Source of the DNA: Boswellia sacra
Taxonomy: Eukaryota > Streptophyta > Magnoliopsida > Sapindales > Burseraceae
NCBI GenBank assembly: GCA_013180625.2
Contig: SNVD02001406.1
Location: forward strand, 1 to 64,000
Length of the DNA: 64,000 nucleotides
Reading direction: 5' to 3'
Under the pieces are notes generated by a model. It had not been told where the DNA came from and did not search any database. It was given only the letters and a program-made list of their open reading frames with translations. The number at the start of each line of letters is the position of its first letter. Position 1 is the stretch's first letter. The position numbers and the translations under genes were made by a program. Positions 12,199 to 23,162 of the stretch are shown one piece after another.

Positions 12199-13954
12199 AA
12201 GTGTTGTGTTTTCCAATAGCAATATTGGTCTTATTGCAATGTGCAGACACAAAATCTTCAGCGTCCATGCTCCTGGTCGTCTCTCTTCCCTACATCCCCA
12301 CGTGTGTTCCTAACATATACAGTCTCTTTCTTTTTTTCTTTTTCTTTTTTTCACAAAGAAAATGTTTTGTATTGCATTGTAAAATTAGTTTTGTTAAAGT
12401 ATAGTTGAGTCCAAGATTTTGTTAACTTTTACAGTAATTTTAAATATTCTTTAAAAGATAGTCTAACTCTTAATATATATTATTACGACAAATATAAAAT
12501 AATAATAATAATAATAAGACCTCAAAACTTGTGTATACATATCTCCTATTAAAAAATTAAAAGAGTTTATCATATAGCAAATGTATGTACAACCGGCCAC
12601 TTGTATGGTGTTGCATTAGCACAAAAGTTTGAACACGCCCACACTCTACACATGCAACTACTATGAATTTGATTTGGCCATAAAAATCATTGGATATAAT
12701 GAAAATAATTGAATATATCATGTTAAAAACTTTAATTAAGTAAAATTAATCTTTTAAAATGAAAGTATACAAGTCAATATATTTCCTTAAAGATATATGT
12801 TAAGATTATCATTTTTAAAGCAAAATATTACTCTTAAAGAAATATTTTTTAATCCCGAATTCACTATATGGTGTAATATGATTGGAAGCGTAAAAAAAGA
12901 TTGATGATGCAATAATCATGTAATATTGTCACATTAGTTTGTATAAGTGAATTAACTTATAAATATAACATTACTTATTTTAAAATTACAAGAAAAAAAA
13001 AAAGAATTCATATAATGAAAAGACGCATGGATTCATAAAACTAATTATAAGATAAGAATATAGAATTAGCATTGGAATATTTATGTAACACAATGAATAT
13101 ATTATAAGGTAAGATGCATTTCTTTTTCAATGAATAATTGATAATTTATTACAAGACCCACCAGCAAAGGAATGGGACTTAACTCAAATCTCAATGAGCA
13201 CGCACGCATGCACATGAATTCATGGGAAGAGATTTTAGAAATTTTAGCTCAACTTTTAATTGTTATAATTAATAAAATATTGAAAGAAAGGGCATGGATC
13301 GAAAATCCTCGTGCGGCGACTTTTGAATGAAAATGACGAGATGATGAGGCTCGAGAACATTTATATTCTTTTCACGTCCTACGCCCACCCAAAACCACGT
13401 CCTCTTTCAATCAACCCATTGCTTCTCATCTGTCCCCAAAGTCTTTTATTTCAAGACCATTTCTGATGCGTGCAAGGAAACAAGTTGCTACTGTCACGTA
13501 CCTGTGACATGGTCTGTCAACTCGTTTAACTCTTAATAATTTACTAGGTTGTTTATAAATTATCCCTTTACTTTGTCGTAAGCTATTATAATATAAGTTT
13601 TAGATTCACCTAATACAACGGTCTTGATTGAAAGAGGCGTTAAAAGAAAGTATTTTTTTATATTATATGTTCTATATTTATTATTTATATTATACTTAAT
13701 TTACGAAATACGCGTCCCATCAAAACTATAAAACTAACACGTTTAAAATCTTTTATCCTGTATTTTATGTTATTTGTGCAAATAAATAAATAATTCTTAT
13801 GTCTTCCATTGTATTCATATTTTTTATAAAATATAATTTTAAATAGATAGGCTTAGATAAACCATAGCAGTAGTTTATATGCCATGTAATGTCAGAAATT
13901 AAGTTTTTCTCAATTTTTATTTTAAATTGTTTTATTCAATTGATCTTGTCACAT
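12199..13954. other. AT-rich spacer, nothing recognised
   Basis: Contains a short TAA-type microsatellite near 12499-12518 and scattered short open frames with no domain or splice-site support. No gene can be supported. Confidence 0.4.
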
Positions 13955-14460
13955 TTCACAATGCAAGTGAATGAAATCTTGGATGTTTATAAAGTTTGAG
14001 TTTCCTGGACTAAGTAAATGCATTTTGGATAAAGAACACTTGTGTGAAGATCAAAAACAAAGCCATGAAGGTAAAAGATGTGTATATAAAGCCTAAAATA
14101 GATAATATCTATTTGCTTTGGACCAAACGTTACAATTAATATCAAAACAGCTCACTACTATAGATGGACCTATGTAACAGACCTCAGGAGAACCAAAAAA
14201 TGAAAGTTTGTCACATCTCATATCACTGGTGAGATCCTAATGAGATCTTAGATTGGTTTATAAAGCTTGGGTTCTCTCAACTAAATAGACAAATTTTGGA
14301 TAAAGAACTCTTAGTTGAAGTCCGAAAGCAAATTTGTAAGAGTGAAGAACACTTGCGTAAAATTGAAAAATAACTTTTTTTCAAATTCGTGAAGACGAAG
14401 AATGTTTAAATATAGCCTAAAACTGACAAATATCTACCTCTACTGAGGTTTAATATGGAT
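13955..14460 (+). repeat. two diverged direct copies of an old repeat (TRIM-like)
   Basis: About 13970-14130 and 14235-14455 share a common series of words: TTTATAAAG, a TTTTGGATAAAGAAC block, AGCAAA, TAGCCTAAAA and CAAATATCTA. The phrase order resembles terminal repeats of small plant LTR elements (TRIM type), so this could be a decayed TRIM with two LTRs and almost no internal part. No target duplication or PBS could be assigned. Confidence 0.45.
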
Positions 14461-14725
14461 CCAATCTAGTTGACATATCTAATTAGAGGATAATATGATG
14501 CATCATTTTCTACCTAATCATTTGTATTTTTTGTGTAGTCTTTGAATTGAATAACAAATAAAAACTTTTAACTTCATACTTGCAATAGAGAAATAAATCT
14601 TCAAGGGTAATTGAAAAAGGCTGTGACAATTACAATGGCACCAACCTGTGAACGTAGACTCAGTGTCTGATTCAAGGATCCTTCGTGGAAACACGCACAT
14701 GTTCAAATTTCAATCAACATTGTCG

Positions 14726-14735
14726 TCATATAAAT
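14726..14735 (+). promoter_or_regulatory. possible TATA box for the small Cys/His-motif gene
   Basis: CATATAAATG lies about 150 bp upstream of the ATG at 14883, followed by a GA/CA-rich leader (14740-14775). This is the usual spacing for a plant gene with a short leader; no other TATA-like site is nearer. Confidence 0.35.
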
Positions 14736-14882
14736 GTATAGAGAGAGAGAGAGACACACACACGTGTACACATACACATAAGCTAATCACAATATCAGAA
14801 GCTAAAGATCGAAGAATAGGATAGAAGAGAGAAAAGAAAAGCAAAGCAAACAATTTCACACTTAGACAGAATCTGAAACCAA

Positions 14883-15374
14883 ATGGGGTGTTCCGAATCC
14901 GAACAACTAGCTTGCAAGAAGCACCAAAACCACAACCAACTCCAAGGAGTCTGTCCATTTTGTCTCACAGAACGACTCTCCCACTTACTATCCTGCACCA
15001 CGAAGCAACAAAGTCAAACCCTTTCAAGGGTGGCTCCTTCATTTTCTTCTTCGCTATCATCATCTTACTCTTCTGCTTCTTCGTCAAGCGGTGGCTCTGC
15101 TCCTGCTGCTCTTGCTCCTCGTGCTCACCATCATCGAAACGTTTCGGAGGTGATGGGGTCGATAGCCTTGATGCTGAGTGGCGGTGGTGGTGGTGGGTTG
15201 AAGAAGAGCAGGTCTATTATTGGTTTGGTTCCGAGAAGCTCCAATGGTGGTGGAGTTGGTGGAGAGCTGAAGGGTGGGGAGAAGAAGAGGGGGTTTTGGT
15301 CAAGGCTGCTTCGTTTGGAGAACAAGAAAAGGACGGCTTTGATGCGTTCAAGGACTGTGAGAGAAAGGTTGTAA
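14883..15374 (+). CDS. small Cys/His-motif protein, OCTOPUS/DUF740-like N-terminus
   Basis: Single exon of 163 codons, ATG 14883 to TAA 15372-15374. Residues about 10-36 carry the pattern C-K-K-H-Q...GVCPFCLTERLSHL, i.e. CxxH followed by CxxC and ERL. This matches the N-terminal signature of OCTOPUS-like/DUF740 plant proteins (C..H....G.C..CL.ERL). A Ser-rich segment follows (about 45-70), then a Gly-rich linker, a KKSRSI motif and a basic C-terminal block containing FWSRLLRLENKKR. At 163 residues it is far shorter than OCTOPUS itself, so it is best seen as a small relative sharing only that motif. No signal peptide or membrane segment. OCTOPUS proteins act at the plasma membrane in phloem development; that role is not shown here. 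Codon use and composition differ from the AT-rich surroundings, supporting a real gene. Confidence 0.75.
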   Translation: MGCSESEQLACKKHQNHNQLQGVCPFCLTERLSHLLSCTTKQQSQTLSRVAPSFSSSLSSSYSSASSSSGGSAPAALAPRAHHHRNVSEVMGSIALMLSGGGGGGLKKSRSIIGLVPRSSNGGGVGGELKGGEKKRGFWSRLLRLENKKRTALMRSRTVRERL

Positions 15375-16262
15375 CTATTTTGTTAATTAATTAAGTAGGA
15401 TTAGTTTAATTAATTTTGTGTTGATTAATGAATAAGTTTATGTAGTTAATTAGGTTTTGATCATTAATTAATGAATGAATGAAGCTTTTGATTTGAAGTT
15501 GTATAAATTGAAATGTGTTTACTCTCTTTTACATGTTATTTACTTTCTGATCTTAATTGTGAGAAATTAGCTACCTTTGTTTGGTTGAATTCTTCGTTTT
15601 GTCATTACATTATTTTCTATTTTCATGAGTATTATATAATTTCTTGACCATCATTTTCTCACCTGTTTGCTGAATTGCCATTGCTCTATACCAAATAAGC
15701 TCTGATTCTTGGAAATTTGACCTAACTTTTCAGCTATGGAAGTTTCTTTGATGCCTTGAGGTTTGGGTTACTTAACTTACAACTAGAATTTTCTAAAATT
15801 AACACACCAATTATTATATTTGATATATGGAAAATTTTACACTTCATTTAGGGGCGATTGTTTCCCTCGACTTACCCTCCTTAAGATTATAAATATTTAT
15901 TTAATTTTTTATTAAAAAATTAACACTTATTTTAACTAGTATATCACTCATTTTAAAAGGTAAAAATTATCCTTTTCTTTAAAAAAAAAAAAGAACTGTT
16001 CACATCCAAAATATTGGTCTTGACGCCCAATTATCAATATACAGATAATTAAAACTTAAAAATTTAACTCCCACTCTATGCACCGATTCCATCATCTATC
16101 TTTTCTGATTAATTGGCATAATTCATTGAATATAAGTAAGCGTAACAGTATTTAGAAAATCAAATCTAAAGTTAAGCAAATTGAATATTGAATCCACAAA
16201 CAATATTTTCATTCATTTCCTCAGTTCATCATAAAAAAAAATTAAAAAGATAAATTACTTCC
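15375..16262. other. 3' flank and AT-rich spacer
   Basis: Holds the probable 3'-UTR of the upstream small gene and then sequence without coding signal, ending at copia element 2. Confidence 0.4.
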
Positions 16263-16665
16263 TGTTGCGGATGGTGGAATATTTACCACCTTAATCACAT
16301 TTTTCTCTCCACCATCTTAATTCACCTTGCATTTAATGCAAAGCCCCACCAAACTACTCATAACATTGATTGATAAAGGGTGGACTACGGACTTCTATAT
16401 AAACCCCTACTTGCTATCGTGAATAATGTCTAGCCTCGCCCTCAATCTCCCTTCCTCATCAATATTAAATCTCTCACGTTTTTCGATTTCTCACGGCCCA
16501 CGCATAGTAAACAAAAGGAAAAAACTTTGCTCTCTCGTCTCCTCGGGTGTCTATCTATCTTATAAAGTATAATACATATAATTCTTACTCATACATCTCA
16601 TCCATTAACTCCTCATCTTTCACTTACACCCTTATACCATACATTGCTTTTATATTTAGTATACA
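16263..16665 (+). repeat. 5' LTR of copia element 2
   Basis: Starts TGTTGCGGATGG and ends TATACA. A TATA box, TATATAAA at 16396-16403, sits at the expected U3 position. Shares its last 230 bp or so with the right LTR. Confidence 0.8.
16396..16403 (+). promoter_or_regulatory. LTR promoter TATA box of copia element 2
   Basis: TATATAAA within the 5' LTR. The matching region is absent from the right LTR, which has lost it by deletion. Confidence 0.6.
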
Positions 16666-16989
16666 ACACGTTATCAGCATGACTTAAACAGTAGATATAA
16701 TTTCTACTTCTACATTAAATTGAAATTATTTAGTTATTACTTAAAAGTATGTTCTGTGGTTGCCATTTATTTGAAACCTCCACATCAAAAACTAATGATG
16801 CTTTATAATATCAACTAGTTTATATTTAAAGTACTTAATTTCTTGTTATATTATTTTCCTACTTTGTGTTTATTTACTTTTTTCATATTATTATATAGTG
16901 ATCATTGCAAACCTGATGTTTGCAAGTGAAGGTAAAATAAAGAACATGAAAGTTCTGAAATTATTAAGTGAACCAAAAATTTCACAAAA

Positions 16990-19900
16990 ATGTCCAACTT
17001 AAAAAGCCTAGAGTTTGCTACCTCGACCCTAGAAATAAAAGAGGATCTGATATGGGCCACAAATGTTCAATCACATTTGTGTGCATAAAATTTAGAACAT
17101 ACTAAAATGGAAGGCAATCAGGTGACTCCACAAGAAAAGGCTAAAGTGATTAATTTTATGTGCCATCATCTATGTGAGGACCTGAAGATTCAATATATTT
17201 CTGAAAAGGACACAATAGTTTTCTGGAAAAGTCTAAAAGAAAGATTTGACCACCAAAGGGATATATTTCTCCCTACGGCCAAAAGTGTCTTTGAACAATT
17301 AAGATTCCAAGATTTCAAATTAGTTTTTGAATACAATTCTGTGTTCTATACCATCATTTCAGAATTGGAACTATATGGTGAAAAAAATCTCTGAAAATGA
17401 TTTGACAAGCAAAGCATTATCTACTTTTTACGCCTCTAACATGCTCTAGCAGTAGCAGTATCAAAAGCGTCGTTTCAAAAAAATTCAGAACTGATTTCTT
17501 GTCTCCTTCTTGCTGAAAAAACATGAGTTGTTGATGAAAAATTGTTTCACATCCTACTAGCTTTCTACCATTCTCAGAAGCAAATGCTAGTAATTTTAAT
17601 GGCCAAGGATAAGGATAAGGAAGAGGACGAGGCCACAGAAATGGTCATACTCGAGGTAGTCATAAATCTTGGGAACAAAGAAACAACAATAATACCCACC
17701 AAAAGTGAAAAAATTATGAGGCAAAACAGTTTAAAGGTAGAGATTCACAAAATAGACCTACACAAAATGAATCTACCAAGAAATATGATAACACTTGTCA
17801 TAGATGTGGCATGAAAGGACATTGGTCATGTACCTGTCGTACGGCTAAATGTTTGGTAGAACTTTTCCAACCTTCATTCAAAGAGAAAGGAAATGAAAGA
17901 GACAAACTTCACTGATCACTCGGCATCCTGTTGATCTAACTCATGTTGATGTTTTAGATTTCTTTGCAGATACAGATGGGAAGATTGATCACTTAATTGG
18001 TGATAGAAATGTCCATACCAATTACGCTTTAATATTTGTTGCTCGACTTTGTTTCTTTTTATATATGTTATGCGACTTTGTTTCATTTTAACTATGTTAT
18101 GCTTTATGTGTCTCTGTGTTTTATGTTATGTTATCTAATGTATTTTCTTCAATGAAAAGATATGGCTTTGAAAAGCATGATTTCATTTCCAAGAACGAAT
18201 GGTGAGTATATTTGTTTGATTGATAGTAACACAATTCTTCAAAATAAGAAATATTTTCTAAGCTTGACCATGATTGAAGCAAAGATAAATACCATATCAG
18301 GACCTACATACCTGATAGGAAGCTCCAGAAGAGCATGATCTATTAGCACGTGGTACCAAAATATTAATCCACAATGCTTTATATTCCAGTAGATCCATAA
18401 GAAATATACTTAGTTTCAGAGAAATAAGAAATAATGGATACCATATTGAAACTACAAATGAGAATAATATAAAACTTCTCTATATTACTTCTAATGTCTT
18501 TGCTTAGAAGCAAATCTTGGAAAACTTCCTGCTTTATCATCTAGAATGTATTATATGGTCATTAAAATGATTAAAGCTTATGCGGTCATTAACCCAAAGG
18601 TGTTCATGCTTTGACATGACCGTCTTGGACATCCAAGATTCACTGTGATGTATAGGATCATTGAAAATTCTTGTGGACATTCATCTTGTGTTCCTTATTC
18701 ATAAGAAAAATAAGTGGTGAGACCATCTCATTCTAAAATCAGTCTTGAATCCCTATCTTTCTTACAAAGAATTCAAGGAGATATATATGGACATGTTCAC
18801 CCATCTAATGGACTATTTCGTTACTTTGTGGTCTTAATTGATACTTTAGCAAGATGGTCATATGTTTGTTTATTATCTACCTTTAACATTGCTTTCGCTA
18901 GATTAATGGCACAGATTATCAGGTTACGAACATAATTCCCAGACTATCCGATCAAGTCAATACATTTGGATAATAGTGGAGAGTTTATATCACAAATATT
19001 TCATGATTATTTTATGTCAGTTGGGATTAATGTTGAGTACCCAGTTCCACATGTTCATAGTTAAAATGGATTAGTAGAATCATTGATCAAGTGAATCCAG
19101 GTAATTGCTCGAACTCTACGATTACGTACAAAATTACCTGTTTCTACTTGGGGTCATGTTGTCTTACATCATGTTGTGTTAATTTGCCTACGACCCACTG
19201 CTTATGACCAATACTCTCCTTCTCAACTTGTTCATGGTTATCAATCTAATATATCGTATTTGAAAGCATTTGATTACACTGTGCAAGTATCAACTGAACC
19301 TTCACAGCGCACCAAAATGGGTCCTCAATGTAGGTTAGATATTTACGTTGGTTTTGATTCACCTTCAATTACTAAATACATTGAACCTTTAACCGATGAA
19401 CTTTTTATCACACGATTTGCGGATTGTTATTTTGATGAGACAGTCTTCCCATTGTTAGGGAATGAGAAAATACCTTGTGAAATTAGGCATGACTTTCTTG
19501 GAATGTATCAAATCTGTCTCCTATAGATCTTTGCATCGTTCAATGTAAAAACAAGTATGAAGGATAATCCATCTCCAAAGAATTGCTAGGGAAATGCCTA
19601 ATGCATTCATAGATGTAGCAAGGGTGACAAAATCCCATATACTAGCAGCTAATTTCCCAAGAAAGATTGTAATACCTCATGGACCATCAACTCAAGTGGT
19701 ATCAAATAAATTACCTGTTGCATGCCAAAAGCGTGACATAGCAATTGGATCTAAAGATACTATTCACCCAAAAAGAAAATCAAATTCCATAATCTCTAAA
19801 TCAACTCTCGAAGAGTCAAATGTCCCAAAAGAGACACGAGCCCCTAAAGTAGCACAAATCCCTAAAGTGACATGAGCCTCTAAAGTGGTAAATATCACAA

Positions 19901-21690
19901 AAGTGATCAAACCTGAAATAGAAAAGGTCCATGAAGAGACAAGTAAAGAAACTGCTTTAAATTATGCATATACAAAAGAAATGTTGAATCGTGGGAAAAT
20001 AGTCATTGGCGATATATTCTCATTTGCAGTAGCCTTTGAAATCATGAACGATCATTTTGAGCCATATACTGTTGAGGAATGTCGACGGAGGCATGATTGG
20101 CCTAAACGGAAAAAAGTAATCCAAGCAGAATTAGCTTCTCTGGAAAAACATAAAATTTTAGGACTGGTAGTCCAGACTTCTGAAGACATCAAACTTGTCA
20201 AGTACAAACGGGTTTTCACAAGAAAACGTAACAAGCAAAATGAGATTGATAGATATAAAGCCCGACCAATGGCTCAAAGATTTTCCTAAAGACCTAGTAT
20301 TGATTATGAAACATGTTCATCGATGATGATGGGATCACATTCAGATATTTGATCAGTTTATTAGTCTTTGAAGGACTTGACATGCGTATTATGGACGTGG
20401 TTACTGTATATTTATATGGCACTTTAGATACCAACATTTATAGGAAAGTCCCTGAAGGATTTAAATTACCTGAAGCAAATAAAACAAATCCCAGAAATAT
20501 ATATTCAATCAAATTACAAAAATCATTGTATGGTTGAAACAATCCAGGTGAATGTGGTACAATCGACTTAGTGAGTACCTCATCAGGGAAAGGTATGTTA
20601 ATGATCCTCTATGCCCATGTGCATTCATAAAGAGATTAGGATCTGGATTTGCTATTACTGTCGTATATGTCAATGACATGAATTTAATTGGGACTCTTGA
20701 AGAGCTCAAGGAAGCTACTAAATACTTCAAAAGAGAATTTGAAGTAAAAGATATGGAGAAAACAAAATATTGTCTTAGCCTGTAGCTCGAGCCCAGTCCT
20801 AATGGAATATTTATTCCTCAGTCGAAGTACACTGAGAAAATCCTGAAGCGCTTTAATATGGATAATGCTCACCCCTTTAGTGCCCCAATGGTAGTTCGGT
20901 CTCTTGATCCTAAAAAAAAAATTCATATCGACCCAAAGAAAATGATGGAGAGATATTTGGTCCTAAAGTACCATATCTCAATGTAATAGGCACTTTATTA
21001 TATTTAGCACAATTTACTAGACCGGACATATCATTTACTGTAAATTTATTAGCAAGATTTAGCTCTATACCTACATGCCGACATTGGAATGGAATTAAGC
21101 ACATCTTTTGTTACCGTCATGGAACAATTTATTATGGATTGTTCTACTTAAGACAATCACCTCAGAATCAAGGATTAGTTGATTATGTAGATCTTAGGTT
21201 CCTCTCTAATCCCTATAAAGCCCAGTCACAAACAAGGTAAGTTTTTACATATAATGTTACAGCAATATCATAGTGACCTATTAAACAATTTCTAATTGCT
21301 ACATCTTCAAATCATGTTGAGATTCTTGCACTTCATAAAGTGAGCCAAGAGTGTATATGGCTCAGATCTGTCATCCATCATATTCAAGGTACATGCAAAT
21401 TACCTTCCACCTCATATTCTTCTACAATAATATTTGAAGATAATGCCGCTTGCATTGCTCAAATCTGAGGAGAATATATCAAGGGAGACAGAACTAAACA
21501 TATATCTTCAAAAAAATTTTACACTCATGAACTTCAACAGAATAGGAGGATTGACGTCAAGCAGGTACAATCTACTGATAATGTTACTGATCTATTCACC
21601 AAAGTATTACCGAAGTCACTTTTGAGAAGTTGCACCACTCTCCCTTGGAATCTTTATCACTTGAAAATAAGCAGACTAGATGTGCTTTGA
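16990..21690 (+). pseudogene. copia element 2 gag-pol polyprotein remnant
   Basis: The relic begins at ATG 16990 (MSNLKSLEFAT). A first stop comes after about 32 codons; gag resumes at 17107-17394 (NFMCHHLCEDLKI, FWKSLKERFDH). The zinc knuckle at 17796-17837 is complete: C-x2-C-x4-H-x4-C in CHRCGMKGHWSCTC. Then come the protease region (CLIDSNT near 18218), integrase (18714-19530, RIQGDIYGH, RTKMGPQCRLDIYVGF), reverse transcriptase (20289-20790, DMRIMDVVTVYLYGTL) and RNase H (about 21290-21610, FEDNAACIAQ, DNVTDLFTK). The catalytic box reads YVND at 20666-20677 where YVDD is required, a G-to-A change. Many stops and shifts occur throughout, so it cannot encode a working polyprotein. Confidence 0.87.
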
Positions 21691-21699
21691 GAACTATCC

Positions 21700-21964
21700 T
21701 GTTGAATTCTCTCTCTTGTATCATGAAAATATATACATAACCTCTCTCTCAATCTCTCTTCCTCTTCAATATAATATCTCTCACATTCTTTCAATTGCTC
21801 ACGGCTCACACATATTAAACAAAAGGAAAAACTTTGCCCTCTTTATCTCCTTGGGTGTCTATCTATCTAACAAAGATACTACGTATAATTCTCACTCTCA
21901 TCCATTAACTCCTCATCTTTTCACTTACACCCTTACACCGTACGTTGCTTTTACGTTCAGTACA
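21700..21964 (+). repeat. 3' LTR of copia element 2, internally deleted
   Basis: Begins TGTTGAATTCTC and ends CAGTACA. It aligns with the 3' two thirds of the left LTR; about 140 bp including the TATA box are missing near its 5' end. Confidence 0.75.
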
Positions 21965-22140
21965 CATCATTTCCAGCTTTATTTCTCACTCTTCGTCTTC
22001 TCTCTAGACTAGAAACTGCAGTCAACGCTCTTTTTTTTTTTTTTTTTCTTCTTTCATCTTTCTATCTCTTCTTCCTTTTATACATATTTATTTTTTCTAG
22101 ATCTAGAATATAAATTTGTAATTTTAATGACTATTAGTAA
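21965..22140. other. short spacer with poly-T tract
   Basis: Contains a long T-run near 22030 and no coding signal. Confidence 0.4.
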
Positions 22141-22300
22141 TTTTTGTACAAACTTCTAACCATTGATTACACATATATAATTCAATGTTTGATATTAAAA
22201 ATAGAAAATAATAAATAATTCATCAACTATCTTAACAATCTCAATCATTGCATCAAGTGAATCACTAATTCAAAATTTGTATTTAGTTTTGTGTCCAAAG
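22141..22300. repeat. MITE-like element, copy 2
   Basis: Shares ordered words with the reverse complement of 767-935: ACTTCTAACCATTGATT, ATATAATTCAATG and, at the right end, CAATCTCAATCATTG and TTTTGTGTCC. Ends are partly complementary. Best read as a second, inverted copy of the same short element. Confidence 0.45.
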
Positions 22301-23162
22301 ATCCCTCCTAAGTCTTTACATGTATATTTGAAAATGATATTATTTTTAGAAAATTAAAAAGCCATCATCAAATCTATATCAACTAACAAACAGTTTAAAC
22401 AGTGCCAAATCATGTAAAATTACAACCAAATTTATGCTTTTAAGAAGTTAAACTAACAAAGGGAAAGTTCAACAAAGCCCTGATCCAGCAGATCCTAATT
22501 AGGAAAAAGGGTCTTTATAGTAACTTTTGAAATATCATAATTACTCAGCATATAACGTTTAAATGCAAAATGTATAATTATTGTTTTTAAAACTTAATTT
22601 TAACTCAACATCATGATATACCATAAATCAGTGACATTAACCCCATAGTAATATGTACTAGATTCAGGCTGAGTTTTCGACATATTCTTCACTCCGGAAC
22701 TCCCAAACATCCAAATTTGAGAATCAATTAGAATATATTTCCTTAAATACTATGATATCTCAACAATTAAATGACGTAATATTCTGTAAAAGCTTTCTCT
22801 GTAGAATTCCTTGTGTTGAGGTGTTACCAGTGTCGACTACTCGACAAGGGCAAAAAGTATTCCAAAATCTGGTTTGATTATACAACTCAAAATTACAGAT
22901 TTTTACCCAACACTGCATGAAAGTTCCTTTGCATCAACAAGGTATTTCAAATTTCCCTATCCTAGAGTGCAATTTTTTTTTTTTCAACTGCTGATGCAGT
23001 CCCAGTATACCAGAACATCATCCCCAGGCTTCAATTGCATCAGAGGATTCAGCCACAAAAACTTTGCTATGTATGTGCTTGAAAGTACCCCTTGGATACC
23101 TGTACATCTCTCCGAGTTTCTGAGAAGAGCAAGTTCATTTACTTCGAGCAAATATCTATACA
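22301..23162. other. spacer and 3' flank of the LMBR1-like gene
   Basis: No separate gene. The right part, next to the TAA at 23163-23165, presumably holds the 3'-UTR of the minus-strand LMBR1-like gene. Confidence 0.4.

Larger units (their letters stand above)
16263..21964 (+). mobile_element. decayed Ty1/copia LTR retrotransposon, element 2
   Basis: Two related LTRs enclose a plus-strand gag-pol relic in copia order. The internal part starts ACACGTTATCAGCATGA after the left LTR, a sequence typical of one group of plant copia elements. The LTRs are unequal (about 403 and 265 bp) because the right one lacks most of its 5' part. No target duplication was found: CTTCC precedes the left LTR and CATCA follows the right one. 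Compared with element 1 the gag-pol has more stops and frameshifts and the LTRs are more divergent, so it is probably older. It belongs to a different copia group. Confidence 0.87.

Noticed and set aside
14888..15394. 168-codon frame overlapping the small gene on the same strand
   Set aside because: Out-of-frame shadow of the 163-codon gene: its hydrophobic and Trp-rich stretches arise from the Ser- and Gly-rich codons of the true frame.
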